Of a DNA stretch of 64,000 bases, positions 35,424 to 44,844 are shown one piece after another. Positions within the stretch are counted from its first letter, which is position 1. The number at the start of each line of letters is the position of its first letter. The translations under genes were made by a program, and so were the position numbers. Location: positions 1-64,000 of the forward strand of contig JAQSXC010000002.1 in the NCBI GenBank assembly GCA_029266335.1. The letters run 5' to 3'. The DNA comes from Eubacterium sp. Lineage in GTDB: Bacteria > Bacillota > Clostridia > Acetivibrionales > DSM-1351. The notes below the pieces were generated by a model. That model was not told the DNA's origin. It ran no database searches and saw only the letters and a program-made list of their open reading frames with translations.

Positions 35424-35564
35424 ATGAAGCATATAAAGACAATTAACAGCGCTACACTTAAAGAAAGCCTTGCTCATGGTGGTTGCGGAGAATGCCAGAC
35501 TTCATGTCAGTCAGCTTGTAAAACATCATGTACTGTTGCAAACCAAAGCTGCGAAAAGAAGTAA
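35424..35564 (+). CDS. scfA: SCIFF ribosomal peptide precursor (six cysteines in forty-five)
   Basis: 46 residues, absent from the ORF track. It begins MKHIKTINSATLKESLAHGG, the invariant leader, and continues with a core holding all six cysteines (CGECQTSCQSACKTSC...SC). TAGGAGGGACTAAGG lies before the ATG. Products of this family are substrates of radical-SAM maturases that form cysteine-to-alpha or gamma-carbon thioethers (ranthipeptides/sactipeptides). The mature function is unknown; the family is near-universal in clostridia, and a communication or housekeeping role has been discussed. A strong terminator follows, separating it from the maturase gene. Confidence 0.96.
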   Translation: MKHIKTINSATLKESLAHGGCGECQTSCQSACKTSCTVANQSCEKK

Positions 35565-35600
35565 TAAACCATAAGAATATATTGGTATAAGATATTGACG

Positions 35601-35637
35601 GTGAAAGGTGTTTATAAAGAACACTTTTCACTTTTTT
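35601..35637 (+). terminator. Terminator between scfA and the maturase gene
   Basis: GTGAAAGGTGTT / AACACTTTTCAC (one mismatch, 7-base loop) is followed by TTTTTT. It implies that the peptide transcript is mostly separate from, and can greatly exceed, the maturase transcript. Confidence 0.85.
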
Positions 35638-35692
35638 ATGGGTCTTTAGGAGGACACAGCGTGAATAAAAAGTATTGATAATCAACGCTAAT

Positions 35693-35721
35693 TTGACACC
35701 TCAAAATGCAAACGTTTTATC
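35693..35721 (+). promoter_or_regulatory. Own promoter of the SCIFF maturase
   Basis: A perfect TTGACA (35693-35698), 17-base spacer and TTTATC (35716-35721), about 55 bases before the start. A small palindrome TTGAT-A-ATCAA (35675-35685) lies just upstream. Confidence 0.6.
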
Positions 35722-35777
35722 ACTGATTTTTAAGCGGGCATGTGTGTTTACACTTCAAGCACGCGGATGGAGAGACA

Positions 35778-37121
35778 ATGATTCACAAGTACAAGATGTA
35801 TGATACAAACATAGTCATGGATATTAACAGCGGAGCAGTGCATGTTTTTGATGAAGCTGCCTATGATGTTGTTGATATGTATAAGACCAAGTCCAGGGAA
35901 CAGATAGCTGATGCTTTGATATCAAAGTATAATGCGCAGGATATTTCTGATGCTTATAATGAAATTTCAAATCTTGAGACTCAGGGACTGCTTTTTAGTG
36001 AGGATTCCTATTCGGAGGCAATTGCAAAGTGGGAGAGAAAGCCCGTTGTAAAGGCTTTGTGTTTACATATCTGTCACGACTGTAATCTGCGCTGCAAGTA
36101 TTGTTTTGCTTCTACAGGCAGCTTTGGCGGACACAGAACCATGATGGATGCTGAAACAGGAAAAAGGGCAATAGATTTTCTTATTGAAAAGTCTGCCGGG
36201 AGGCGCAATCTGGAAGTGGATTTCTTCGGTGGCGAACCACTTATGAATTTTGACGTGGTTAAGCAGATAGTTGAGTACGCGCGAATCAGGGAAAAGGAAA
36301 CTGGGAAGAATTTCAGATTTACTATTACCACCAATGCTTTATTATTGAATGATGACAATAAAGACTTTATCAATAAAAACATGCATAATGTGGTTCTGAG
36401 TATTGATGGACGGCGTGAAACAAATGACAGAATGAGACCAAGAGTCGACGGCTCGGGTACCTATGGCAGCATATTGCCAAAGATAAAAGATATGGCTGAC
36501 TCAAGAAATCAGGATAATTATTATGTAAGAGGCACATTTACCAGGGAAAATCTTGATTTTGCAGAGGATGTTCTGCATCTGGCGGATGAGGGCTTTAAAC
36601 AGGTGTCTGTTGAACCTGTTGTGGCAGCAAAGGATTCCGGCTATGATATCCGTGAACAGGATCTGGACAAGCTTTTTTCAGAATATGAGAGACTTGCTGG
36701 TGAATATGTAAAGAGAGGGAAGGAAAATAAAGGTTTTAACTTCTTTCACTTTATGATAGATTTACAACAGGGCCCTTGTGTAATTAAAAGACTTGGAGGC
36801 TGTGGTTCCGGCCATGAATATCTTGCAGTGACTCCGGAGGGAGATCTTTATCCCTGCCATCAATTTGTCGGTGACAAAAAATTTAAGATGGGAAATATCC
36901 ATGAAGGTGTATTTAATTCTGATTCCCAGAAGGATTTCCAGAAATCAAATGTTTATACCAAGAAGGATTGTGCCGAATGCTGGGCAAAATTCTACTGCAG
37001 TGGAGGTTGTGCTGCCAATGCATATCAGTTTAACAATGATATAAATGTTCCATATAAAATAGGTTGTGAGCTTGAAAAGAAAAGGGTTGAATGTGCAATC
37101 TGGATAAAAACTCAAGAATAG
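35778..37121 (+). CDS. scfB: Thioether cross-link-forming SCIFF peptide maturase (radical SAM)
   Basis: 447 residues from ATG 35778 (ATGGAGAGACA upstream; the ORF start has no site). The N-terminal about 90 residues form a RiPP-recognition-like region that would bind the ScfA leader. Next comes the radical SAM motif CHDCNLRCKYCF, which binds the SAM-coordinating 4Fe-4S cluster, then FFGGEPLMNF. The C-terminal SPASM domain with two auxiliary clusters shows CGSGHEYLAVTPEGDLYPCHQF and CAECWAKFYCSGGCAAN. It abstracts hydrogens and joins cysteine sulfurs to backbone or side-chain carbons of the core peptide. Directly followed by a gamma-carbonic-anhydrase-like gene. Confidence 0.96.
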   Translation: MIHKYKMYDTNIVMDINSGAVHVFDEAAYDVVDMYKTKSREQIADALISKYNAQDISDAYNEISNLETQGLLFSEDSYSEAIAKWERKPVVKALCLHICHDCNLRCKYCFASTGSFGGHRTMMDAETGKRAIDFLIEKSAGRRNLEVDFFGGEPLMNFDVVKQIVEYARIREKETGKNFRFTITTNALLLNDDNKDFINKNMHNVVLSIDGRRETNDRMRPRVDGSGTYGSILPKIKDMADSRNQDNYYVRGTFTRENLDFAEDVLHLADEGFKQVSVEPVVAAKDSGYDIREQDLDKLFSEYERLAGEYVKRGKENKGFNFFHFMIDLQQGPCVIKRLGGCGSGHEYLAVTPEGDLYPCHQFVGDKKFKMGNIHEGVFNSDSQKDFQKSNVYTKKDCAECWAKFYCSGGCAANAYQFNNDINVPYKIGCELEKKRVECAIWIKTQE

Positions 37122-37135
37122 AAGAGGTAAACATT

Positions 37136-37636
37136 GTGATAAGAGATTTTAACAATATTACACCGCAAATTCACGAAACTGCTTTCATTGCACCAAACAG
37201 CACTGTAATAGGTGATGTGATTCTTGGAGAAAATACTACTATTTGGTACAATGCAGTTTTAAGAGGAGATATTGACAGCATAGTTGTTGGAGATAATACA
37301 AATATTCAGGAAGGCTGCATTCTGCACTGTAAAAAAGGTGCGGATGTAAAGATTGGTTCTAATGTAACGGTGGGGCATGGAGCTATTTTGCACAGTTGTC
37401 ACATTGGAAATAATACACTTATTGGAATGGGTGCCATTGTACTGGATGACTCAGTCATAGGTAATAACTGTCTGGTTGCTGCCGGAAGTGTTGTTACTCC
37501 AAGAACCAAAATACCCGATGGAAGCTTGATCGCCGGTAGCCCTGCAGTAGTTAAAAGAGTTTTGAACGAGCAGGAGATAGAAGATATTAAACGAAATGCG
37601 AATGAATATATCAATCTTCTAAAATACTATAAATAG
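37136..37636 (+). CDS. Gamma-carbonic-anhydrase-family hexapeptide-repeat protein
   Basis: 166 residues from GTG 37136 (GAAGAGGTAAAC upstream, 15 bases after the maturase stop). Left-handed beta-helix repeats are clear (FIAPNSTVIGDVILGENTTIWYNAVLRGD; NTLIGMGAIVLDDSVIGNNCLVAAGSVV). The metal-binding histidines occur in ILHCK, 'VGHGAILHSCHIG'. The family (YrdA/CaiE-like) binds zinc or iron, though carbonic anhydrase activity is rarely shown. It is probably co-transcribed with scfB. Confidence 0.88.
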   Translation: MIRDFNNITPQIHETAFIAPNSTVIGDVILGENTTIWYNAVLRGDIDSIVVGDNTNIQEGCILHCKKGADVKIGSNVTVGHGAILHSCHIGNNTLIGMGAIVLDDSVIGNNCLVAAGSVVTPRTKIPDGSLIAGSPAVVKRVLNEQEIEDIKRNANEYINLLKYYK

Positions 37637-37761
37637 CCATATTTCACTTTCATTATTTTATTTAATGGGTATATATTCCATAATATAGGAATATATGTTA
37701 AAAAACTCTAGTATTTGGTGTTTTTAGTTGTAAATTTCTAGTGAACGATGATATATACTTG

Positions 37762-37790
37762 TTGACTAGCATTTTTCTTAGTTATATAAT
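37762..37790 (+). promoter_or_regulatory. Strong promoter of secDF
   Basis: TTGACT (37762-37767) and TATAAT (37785-37790), spacer 17, give a leader of about 100 bases before secD. Confidence 0.8.
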
Positions 37791-37896
37791 GGCGTAAGTG
37801 GAATGAATCTTTACCGCATGACAAGTATGCAACAGTGCCTTTTTTTTGCAGAAAACAACTAAAGATTCATATCAAAAATAAGGGGGAATTCTACAA

Positions 37897-39252
37897 ATGA
37901 GAGGAAGCAACGCGGTTAAATTTTTCTCTATATTAATTATCACAGGAATTTTTACCTGGATAACAGCTTTTGGCTCTATCGCCGGATTCGATATTCCAGG
38001 TGCGAAAGATATCAGACCGGGTATTGATATTCAGGGTGGAGTAGACGCAAAGCTATATGCAATAACTGATAATAAAAAACTGCCTTCTGAAAAGGATTTG
38101 GATGCAGCCAGGTACACAATTGAAAAGCGATTGGATGCAAAAAATATTTTTGATAGAGTCGTAACCGTTGATTACCAAAAGGGGTATGTTTTAGTTCAGA
38201 TTCCTCATAAAAAAGGTGAGGCTTTTGATCCTCAGAAGTCCATTGAAGAAATCGGCAAGACTGCACTTTTAACCTTCCAGGAAGTTGATGAATCCAAGAA
38301 GAATGCAGATGGAACATATATTCCTGCTGATACAAGCAAGGAAGATGAAAAGAAGAGAATCATACTTCAGGGTACTGATATTGAAGATGCAACTGCGGAG
38401 CCATCTCAGGAAGGTGCCGGATTCCAGGTATCCCTCAAGATGTCAGAGGCAGGGACAAAAAAGTTTGCTGAAGCTACTGCAAGACTAGTTGGAAAGCCAA
38501 TAGCAATATTTATGGATAATAAGCAAATCAGCGCTCCTGTAGTTGATGAGCCTATTCCTAACGGTACAGCCAGAATACGTCTTAATGGTGACGCTAACTC
38601 ACAGAAAGATGAAGCTAAAGAGCTGGCAGGACTTATTAAATCCGGTGCACTTCCATTCAAACTGGAAGCAAAGCAGGTTAATAATATCAGTCCGACGCTT
38701 GGATCAAATGCGCTTGCAGTAAGTATAGATGCATTTGTTGTAGCTTTTATCCTGATTTGTATATTTATGATCGCTTATTATAGATTGCCGGGTTTCATTG
38801 CCTGTATAGCACTTTTCCTGCATACAGTCATGGAATTATTAGCTCTTTCATGGTTGAACATCACAGTAACCTTGCCCGGTATCGCAGGTTTGATTCTTAC
38901 AATCGGTATGGCTGTTGACGCCAATGTTATCATCTTTGAAAGAATCAAGGAAGAAATCAAGGCTGGAAAGACCTTGAGAGCGGCTATAGACGTTGGATTC
39001 AAGAGGGCATTTGCTGCGGTACTTGACGGTAACGTTACAACCCTTATATCTGCCGTTGTGTTATTAAAGTTTGGTACAGGTCCTATACAGAGCTTTGCGT
39101 ACACCTTGGGAATCGGAGTTATTCTGAGCTTCGTTACTGCTGTAACAGCAACCAGATTGATGCTGAAAGCAGTATCAGATCTGGATATAGCCAAGCATCC
39201 TGTTTTATACGGTGTAAGTGCGAGACTGAAAGGAGGCAAAGCAAATGGTTAA
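37897..39252 (+). CDS. secD: Protein translocase subunit SecD
   Basis: 451 residues. TM1 lies at residues about 8-28, then the D1 motif 'DIRPGIDIQGGVDAKLYA', periplasmic P1 domain (residues 40-260) and five further helices in the C-terminal half, including the conserved 'GMAVDANVIIFERIKEEI' and 'GFKRAFAAVLDGNVTTLISAVVLLKFGTGPI'. It uses the proton gradient to pull proteins through SecYEG. GGGGGAATTCTAC precedes the ATG. It overlaps secF by 8 bases, so translation is coupled. Confidence 0.95.
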   Translation: MRGSNAVKFFSILIITGIFTWITAFGSIAGFDIPGAKDIRPGIDIQGGVDAKLYAITDNKKLPSEKDLDAARYTIEKRLDAKNIFDRVVTVDYQKGYVLVQIPHKKGEAFDPQKSIEEIGKTALLTFQEVDESKKNADGTYIPADTSKEDEKKRIILQGTDIEDATAEPSQEGAGFQVSLKMSEAGTKKFAEATARLVGKPIAIFMDNKQISAPVVDEPIPNGTARIRLNGDANSQKDEAKELAGLIKSGALPFKLEAKQVNNISPTLGSNALAVSIDAFVVAFILICIFMIAYYRLPGFIACIALFLHTVMELLALSWLNITVTLPGIAGLILTIGMAVDANVIIFERIKEEIKAGKTLRAAIDVGFKRAFAAVLDGNVTTLISAVVLLKFGTGPIQSFAYTLGIGVILSFVTAVTATRLMLKAVSDLDIAKHPVLYGVSARLKGGKANG

Positions 39253-40213
39253 TTTATATTCAAAAAGATACTACTTTTTTATACTGTCAGCTATAATTAT
39301 TCTTGCAGGTGTTGTTTCATATTTCGCATGGGGCTTTAAACTGGACATACAGTTTGAAGGCGGTACGGTTATTGAATTAAGAGCCAACAAGGATATGTTC
39401 ACAGAAAGCAATACTCAGGAGCTGCAGTCAAATATAGCAGACTTTGTAACTAAAACAGTTAATAAGTCTGCCTATGTTCAGAAGTCATCTGCATTTGACA
39501 TCAGTGGTGCAAATGAAAGCTATGATGTTATAAAGATAAGCATTGGTAGTGAGAATACACTGACAAATGATGAAATTACAAAGGTCGAAGAGGCTGTAAT
39601 TAAAGAGTTTAAGCTTACAGCGGAAGATCCTGTAATAAATGAAGAAAGTGTAGAGCCATTTATAGGTAAAGAAATCATGCAGAATGGTTTTAAGGCTGTT
39701 GCCATTGCCTTTATCTTAATTATCTTGTATGTATGGGTAAGATTTAAAACAATGTCAGGTTTGTCAGCCGGTGTATTTGCAGTAGTCGGTGTACTTCATG
39801 ATGCTATTGTAATGATAGCAGTTTATCTGATATTCCAGATACCGCTTAACGAGTCCTTTATTGCGGCTATACTGACTGTTGTCGGTTATTCAATGAATGA
39901 TACAATCATTATTTATGACCGTATCAGAGAAAACAGCAGATTATTGAGAAAGATGCCATTGCCTGAATTGGTAAACCAGAGTATATTACAGACTTTAAAC
40001 AGATCTATCAACACTGTTGTAACAGCTTTGATAGCAATCACTACTGTTTATATTTTCGCCAAAGTAAACGGTATAATATCAATAGAAGAATTCAGCTTCC
40101 CACTCATAATCGGTTTGGCAGCAGGATGTTATTCATCAATCTTTATTACAAGCCCATTATATGTAATGTGGAAAGAAAGCCAAAAAAAATCAAAAGTAGC
40201 TGCAAAAGCTTAA
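39245..40213 (+). CDS. secF: Protein translocase subunit SecF
   Basis: 322 residues. The N-terminal helix is followed by the family block 'GFKLDIQFEGGTVIEL', a short periplasmic domain, and five helices with VGYSMNDTIIIYDRIREN and LNRSINTVVTALIAITTVYIF. It pairs with SecD as the SecDF export motor. Its start ATG lies within the last codons of secD; AAAGGAGG precedes it. A strong terminator follows. Confidence 0.95.
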   Translation: MVNLYSKRYYFFILSAIIILAGVVSYFAWGFKLDIQFEGGTVIELRANKDMFTESNTQELQSNIADFVTKTVNKSAYVQKSSAFDISGANESYDVIKISIGSENTLTNDEITKVEEAVIKEFKLTAEDPVINEESVEPFIGKEIMQNGFKAVAIAFILIILYVWVRFKTMSGLSAGVFAVVGVLHDAIVMIAVYLIFQIPLNESFIAAILTVVGYSMNDTIIIYDRIRENSRLLRKMPLPELVNQSILQTLNRSINTVVTALIAITTVYIFAKVNGIISIEEFSFPLIIGLAAGCYSSIFITSPLYVMWKESQKKSKVAAKA

Positions 40214-40224
40214 AATATTTACAA

Positions 40225-40270
40225 ACAAAAAGAATCCGGGGCGTAGTTAGTCACGGATTCTTTTTGTTTT
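40225..40270 (+). terminator. Terminator of secDF
   Basis: ACAAAAAGAATCCG / CGGATTCTTTTTGT, a perfect 14-bp stem, is followed by TTT. Confidence 0.88.
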
Positions 40271-40282
40271 AACAGAAATAAA

Positions 40283-40324
40283 AAAGAACCTGCTTTCTTT
40301 ATAAACATACTAAAGAGGTTCTTT
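40283..40324 (-). terminator. Terminator of the small membrane-protein gene
   Basis: AAAGAACCT / AGGTTCTTT arms with a 24-base loop; read on the minus strand it ends in TTTTATT. Confidence 0.65.
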
Positions 40325-40358
40325 ATTAAAAAATGCTATTTTAGCTCTTTACGGATTT

Positions 40359-40655
40359 TTATTGAGATTTTTTCTTAATAAGAATATCTATAACCAATGA
40401 GGCTATTATAAATTCGGCCAATACAAAAATACTGTTGGTAATTAAAGTAGTGGTTGTAAATTCAAATACGCTGCTGAAGTTGTTGCTTGTCTTGTTGGCG
40501 ACAAATAATGCTGTTGCTATAGCAAGTAAGGTTATAGCAGCCGGGGTAGCGTATTTCAGTATTTTTTTGGGAAATTCCGACATTTCACATATTGCAGAAT
40601 TTACCACTTTTAAGATGTTAAATTTGGTTGTTTTGTTATTTTGCTTGCCTTCCAT
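40359..40655 (-). CDS. Small two-helix membrane protein, unknown
   Basis: 98 residues: a polar N-terminus (MEGKQNNKTTKFN), two hydrophobic helices (YATPAAITLLAIATALFVANK; ITNSIFVLAEFIIASLVIDILI) and a basic end KKKSQ. AGGGGGTATTCC lies before the ATG. I do not recognise a family. It is convergent with secF and has its own terminator. Confidence 0.65.
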   Translation of the reverse strand: MEGKQNNKTTKFNILKVVNSAICEMSEFPKKILKYATPAAITLLAIATALFVANKTSNNFSSVFEFTTTTLITNSIFVLAEFIIASLVIDILIKKKSQ

Positions 40656-40959
40656 GGAATACCCCCTAAAATATTATTAAAAAATAAAATAGAATATCAC
40701 GCTATTTGGTGTATTCTGTAGAATATACAAACTTTGTGTAAGAAAGACTTGGCTCACGTAAAATATTAACACCTATAGGCCTTAAGTTCAATGTAAATAA
40801 TTGATAATATTGCATACTTCGACACCATAATTACAGACATTGGAATTAATTTATGTAAAGTGGTCGAATTAGCTAAAAACTTTTGTGTAGATTGATTTAT
40901 TAGCGATGTATTATAATTACGCTATAAATCAATGGGAAGAAAATTGAGGAGGTAATGAA
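40656..40959 (+). other. Gene-free interval before the DUF6514 gene
   Basis: No coding frame is supported. It contains TGTCGAA on the minus strand at 40818-40824 and a related TGGTCGAA on the plus strand at 40861, resembling Spo0A boxes in opposite orientation, and a TATAAT-like run near 40912. Confidence 0.35.
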
Positions 40960-41241
40960 ATGGAACTGGTTTGCTCAAAGAAACTTGAAATTAATGAGTC
41001 AGTGGAATACCAATGCAAAGAACTTAATTTAGAGTATTATTTGTTGTCTTGTGAAACTGATAATTCCTGTACATATGGGATACAGATCAATATGACTAAA
41101 GATAGCGGTGAATCAGAAACAGCTGTAATAAACGATGTTTTACCTTCAAAAGCAAGTATGATGGAACTTATAAATCTTATGTACAAGAATTCGGTAACTC
41201 CTGTAAGTGCCCATGATGTGATATATGACTGTATTTCCTGA
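40960..41241 (+). CDS. DUF6514 family protein
   Basis: 93 residues. The small soluble protein pattern 'YGIQINMTKDSGESETAVINDVLPSKASMMELINLMYKNSVTPVSAHDVIYDCI' fits the clostridial DUF6514 family. GAGGAGGTAATGA stands before the ATG. Function unknown. Its own terminator follows at 41398-41450. Confidence 0.7.
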   Translation: MELVCSKKLEINESVEYQCKELNLEYYLLSCETDNSCTYGIQINMTKDSGESETAVINDVLPSKASMMELINLMYKNSVTPVSAHDVIYDCIS

Positions 41242-41397
41242 TTATAGAGTAATTTACCATATTCAGTTTGAAAATTATAATTTCAAAGTAATAAAAGCTG
41301 TAAGTTGAAATATTAATATGGAAATGAATATATAATAGAAAATATTAATATAATTAAAATATTATAGTATTAAAATAAAAATATAAAAAAATGTATA

Positions 41398-41450
41398 AGT
41401 ATACTTAAAGGCAAATGCAATAATAATTCCTTTAGGTATACTTTTTTTTA
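41398..41450 (+). terminator. Terminator after DUF6514 gene
   Basis: AGTATACTTAAAGG / CCTTTAGGTATACT (41398-41411, 41429-41442) is followed by TTTTTTT. Confidence 0.85.
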
Positions 41451-41656
41451 TCAAAAAAGAAGGAATATTAATAATAATGTCGAACAATTATTAAGTCAAT
41501 TACTATCGGATGTTATCGATAATTCCAAGAAGTATTTAGCGGAGCTGTTATTGGCAGTTATTTTCGAAAAAACGAAAATAATTAGTAGTTTAAGTGTTTA
41601 TAATATTTGATAAATAATATTTATGTTTATCAAGGTAGATTGGAATGTAGTGCATA
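41451..41656 (+). promoter_or_regulatory. Leader region of dnaG-rpoD
   Basis: No gene. There is a TGTCGAA (41479-41485) and the perfect hairpin TTATTTTCG-AAAAAA-CGAAAATAA (41558-41581) about 75 bases before dnaG. I cannot pick a clear promoter. The hairpin has no T-run, so it may be a leader structure or an attenuator. Confidence 0.4.
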
Positions 41657-43510
41657 ATGGCAAATTTATTTCCTGATGATCTGATTGAGGAAATTCGAGT
41701 AAGTAATGATATAGTTGAAGTAATCTCCGAATATGTTAAGTTGGATAAAAAGGGAAAGAATTATTTTGGCAGATGTCCTTTTCACAATGAAAAAACCGCG
41801 TCTTTTTCAGTCGAGCCTGTAAAACAAATATTTAATTGTTTTGGTTGTGGAAAAGGTGGTAATGTAATTCATTTTATAATGGGAATAGAAAATCTCGATT
41901 TCCCTGAAGCATTGAAATTACTGGCGGACAGAGCCAAGATATCATTGCCTGAAAATAATGAAGGTGTTCAGGATGATGAAAAGGCCAGGATGAAAAAAGA
42001 GTTGCTGGCTATAAATGTAGAAGCGGCAAGGTTTTTTCATAACAACCTTATAAATGGTAAAGACAAAGCACCACTGGCGTATTTGCTGAATAGAAAGATA
42101 GACAAGCAGACTATAATCAAGTTTGGTCTGGGCTATGCGATCGACAGCTTTGATGCTCTTTATAAGCAGCTGAAGAGTAAGGGTTACAGTGAAAAGTCCA
42201 TTATAAGCAGCGGGCTGGTTATTTATAAGGAAGAAACAAAGAAAATTTATGATAGATTCAGAGGAAGGGTAATGTTTCCCATATTTGATATAAGGGGGAA
42301 TGTAATTGCCTTTGGCGGGAGAGTAATGGATTCCTCCCAGCCAAAATATATGAATTCTCCTGAAACAGAGGTCTATCATAAAGGTAAGCACTTGTATGCC
42401 ATGAATTTTGCCAAGAACGCCTGTGCCAAGCAGATTATTTTGGCAGAAGGCTATATGGATGTTATATCCTTACACCAAAGTGGAATAATAAATGCAGTTG
42501 CACCACTTGGAACAGCATTAACCGAGAATCAGGGCAAGCTTCTAAAGAAATATACAGAAGAAATAATTCTTTCATTTGACTCGGATAATGCAGGACAGGC
42601 TGCTGCAATTAGAAGCTTGGATTTACTCAATGATATCGGTTGCAATGTCAAGGTTTTAACAATACCGTCAGGAAAGGATCCAGACGAGTTTATTAAGACC
42701 AGGGGTGTTGATGAGTTTAAAAGGATTGTTAATAAGGCTAAAAGTCTTGTTGACTTTAAGCTTAATATTTTAGACAACAAAATAGACACCTCCACAAATG
42801 ACGGAAAAGTCAAGTTTATCGATAATGCTATGGTTATATTAGGTAAAATTGACAATAATGTAGAAAGAGAGCTGTATATAAAAAAATTGTCCAAAGAGCT
42901 GGGTGTAAGTGAACAGTCCATTTATTCCGAGTTATCCAAGAGACAGAATAACAGGGTTAAAAACAGTATTAATCCTGTAAAAAACGTTGGTATTAAGAAA
43001 GGCAGCGTAAATAACAGCACTGACACATATAGCATTAAGAGCAGCAATAAAAGGGAACGCACCAGCGAATACAGTGACGAAAGGCTTATGAAACTGGAGT
43101 TGATGTTGTTGTCCACCATTTGTCTTGAAAATAATATTTATTTTCAGATAAAGGACTCTATAAAACTTGATACCATTAAATCAGGTGAAATCAGACAGGC
43201 TTTCAGTTTTGCACTTGAGCGTATTGAGAACAAATCAGGGGTTTTAGCAGGGGAGATATTAAATAAACTTTCACCGGCACTAGCCGAAAGTTTTGCAAAT
43301 ATAATTCAATCTCAGAGCGTTTTTGAGGATAATAAAAAGGCTGCTCTGGATATTCTTAAAAGAATCAACCTAATAGGGTTGGAAACAAGAAAAAATGAAA
43401 TTATTGAATTAAAAAAGAGATCTGATCTGACAGAAGGAGATGTTGAGTTATTAAATCGGGAATTAAGCAGTATTGTATTGAATATAGCTGTAATGAAGAA
43501 AGGTTTATAA
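41657..43510 (+). CDS. dnaG: DNA primase
   Basis: 617 residues. Domains: N-terminal CHC2 zinc finger (CPFHNEKTASFSV...FNCFGCGKGGNVIHF), the catalytic core with 'KIYDRFRGRVMFPIFDIRGNVIAFGGRVM' and the TOPRIM motif ILAEGYMDVISLHQSG followed by SFDSDNAGQAA, then a C-terminal DnaB-binding region after about residue 440. It synthesises RNA primers at the replication fork. It is followed by rpoD after 24 bases, the ancestral macromolecular-synthesis operon order (dnaG-rpoD). Confidence 0.96.
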   Translation: MANLFPDDLIEEIRVSNDIVEVISEYVKLDKKGKNYFGRCPFHNEKTASFSVEPVKQIFNCFGCGKGGNVIHFIMGIENLDFPEALKLLADRAKISLPENNEGVQDDEKARMKKELLAINVEAARFFHNNLINGKDKAPLAYLLNRKIDKQTIIKFGLGYAIDSFDALYKQLKSKGYSEKSIISSGLVIYKEETKKIYDRFRGRVMFPIFDIRGNVIAFGGRVMDSSQPKYMNSPETEVYHKGKHLYAMNFAKNACAKQIILAEGYMDVISLHQSGIINAVAPLGTALTENQGKLLKKYTEEIILSFDSDNAGQAAAIRSLDLLNDIGCNVKVLTIPSGKDPDEFIKTRGVDEFKRIVNKAKSLVDFKLNILDNKIDTSTNDGKVKFIDNAMVILGKIDNNVERELYIKKLSKELGVSEQSIYSELSKRQNNRVKNSINPVKNVGIKKGSVNNSTDTYSIKSSNKRERTSEYSDERLMKLELMLLSTICLENNIYFQIKDSIKLDTIKSGEIRQAFSFALERIENKSGVLAGEILNKLSPALAESFANIIQSQSVFEDNKKAALDILKRINLIGLETRKNEIIELKKRSDLTEGDVELLNRELSSIVLNIAVMKKGL

Positions 43511-43534
43511 AAATCCATGAAGGGAGGGGAACTT

Positions 43535-44614
43535 ATGAAGCATAATCAGGAAACAAGAAAAGCAATACTGAAGGATTTGATAGATAAAGGCAAGTCAAAG
43601 GGAATGCTCACCTATAAGGAAATAATTGATGCTTTTGAGGAAATAGAGCTTGAACCGGAACATATTGAAAAAATCTATGAAACCCTCGAAAATATGGGTA
43701 TTGATGTTATCGGGGATATAGAAGCTGAAATGGAAGAAATTCAGCTGGCTGATGAAGAACTGGACATTAGTATACCTGAAGGTATAAGTATTGACGACCC
43801 TGTTAGAATGTACCTTAAAGAAATTGGTAAAGTACCCCTTTTGACTGCAGATGAAGAAATTGATCTGGCACACAGAATGGAAAATGGTGATATTGAAGCC
43901 AAAAGAAGGCTTGCCGAAGCAAATCTCAGATTGGTTGTAAGTATTGCAAAGAGATATGTTGGAAGAGGTATGCAGTTCCTTGATTTGATACAGGAAGGTA
44001 ATCTGGGTTTGATAAAGGCTGTTGAGAAGTTTGATTACAGAAGAGGCTTCAAATTTAGTACTTATGCGACCTGGTGGATCAGGCAGGCAATAACCAGAGC
44101 AATTGCCGATCAGGCTAGAACTATTCGTATTCCTGTTCATATGGTAGAAACCATAAACAAGCTGATAAGGGTATCCAGACAGCTGCTTCAGGAACTTGGA
44201 AGAGAACCTCAGCCTGATGAGATAGCTAAGGAAATAGGCATGTCTGTAGACAAAGTAAGGGAGATAATGAAAATATCGCAGGAGCCTGTTTCTCTTGAAA
44301 CACCAATAGGTGAAGAAGAAGACAGCCATCTTGGAGATTTCATTCCTGACGATGATGCTCCGGCACCAGCTGAAGCTGCTGCATTTACATTATTGAAAGA
44401 GCAGCTTATTGATGTCCTTGACACTTTGACAGCCCGTGAAGAAAAGGTTCTGAGGCTGAGATTCGGCTTGGATGACGGACGTGCCAGGACTCTGGAGGAG
44501 GTTGGTAAGGAATTTAATGTTACCAGAGAACGTATCCGTCAGATAGAAGCAAAAGCTTTGCGTAAACTGAGACATCCAAGCAGAAGTAAAAAACTTAAGG
44601 ATTATCTGGATTAA
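43535..44614 (+). CDS. rpoD: RNA polymerase primary sigma factor (SigA/RpoD)
   Basis: 359 residues from ATG 43535 (GGGAGGGGAACTT upstream). Order: region 1.1 ([17 protein letters not shown]), region 1.2-2 with [17 protein letters not shown] and the -10 recognition helix [19 protein letters not shown], region 3, and region 4 with the helix-turn-helix [20 protein letters not shown]. This is the housekeeping sigma factor, consistent with the many TTGACA-17-TATAAT promoters in the window. Confidence 0.97.
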   Translation: MKHNQETRKAILKDLIDKGKSKGMLTYKEIIDAFEEIELEPEHIEKIYETLENMGIDVIGDIEAEMEEIQLADEELDISIPEGISIDDPVRMYLKEIGKVPLLTADEEIDLAHRMENGDIEAKRRLAEANLRLVVSIAKRYVGRGMQFLDLIQEGNLGLIKAVEKFDYRRGFKFSTYATWWIRQAITRAIADQARTIRIPVHMVETINKLIRVSRQLLQELGREPQPDEIAKEIGMSVDKVREIMKISQEPVSLETPIGEEEDSHLGDFIPDDDAPAPAEAAAFTLLKEQLIDVLDTLTAREEKVLRLRFGLDDGRARTLEEVGKEFNVTRERIRQIEAKALRKLRHPSRSKKLKDYLD

Positions 44615-44639
44615 TAATATTAAAATAGAATAGGGTAAG

Positions 44640-44668
44640 AGACTCGAAAAACCGGGTCTTTTTTCTTT
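44640..44668 (+). terminator. Terminator of dnaG-rpoD
   Basis: AGACTCG / CGGGTCT with one G-T pair and a 6-base loop is followed by TTTTTTC. Confidence 0.75.
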
Positions 44669-44815
44669 ATTCCAGGTAATATCTATACAGGAATAAGCCA
44701 TTAAATAAGCTGTTATACGGAGTATGTAATTTTTAGCAAGACTTAGCATGAGGTATTAAATTAATGAAATCAAGAGACAATCTTTCTAAATGGTCAAAAA
44801 ATGGGTATTTTGCTG

Positions 44816-44844
44816 TTGACCTGCTGCCAGTTCGTAAGTATAAT
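44816..44844 (+). promoter_or_regulatory. Promoter of the tRNA-Asn/tRNA-Met operon
   Basis: TTGACC (44816-44821) and TATAAT (44839-44844) with a 17-base spacer, about 80 bases before tRNA-Asn. The rest of 44669-44923 shows nothing else. Confidence 0.8.
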
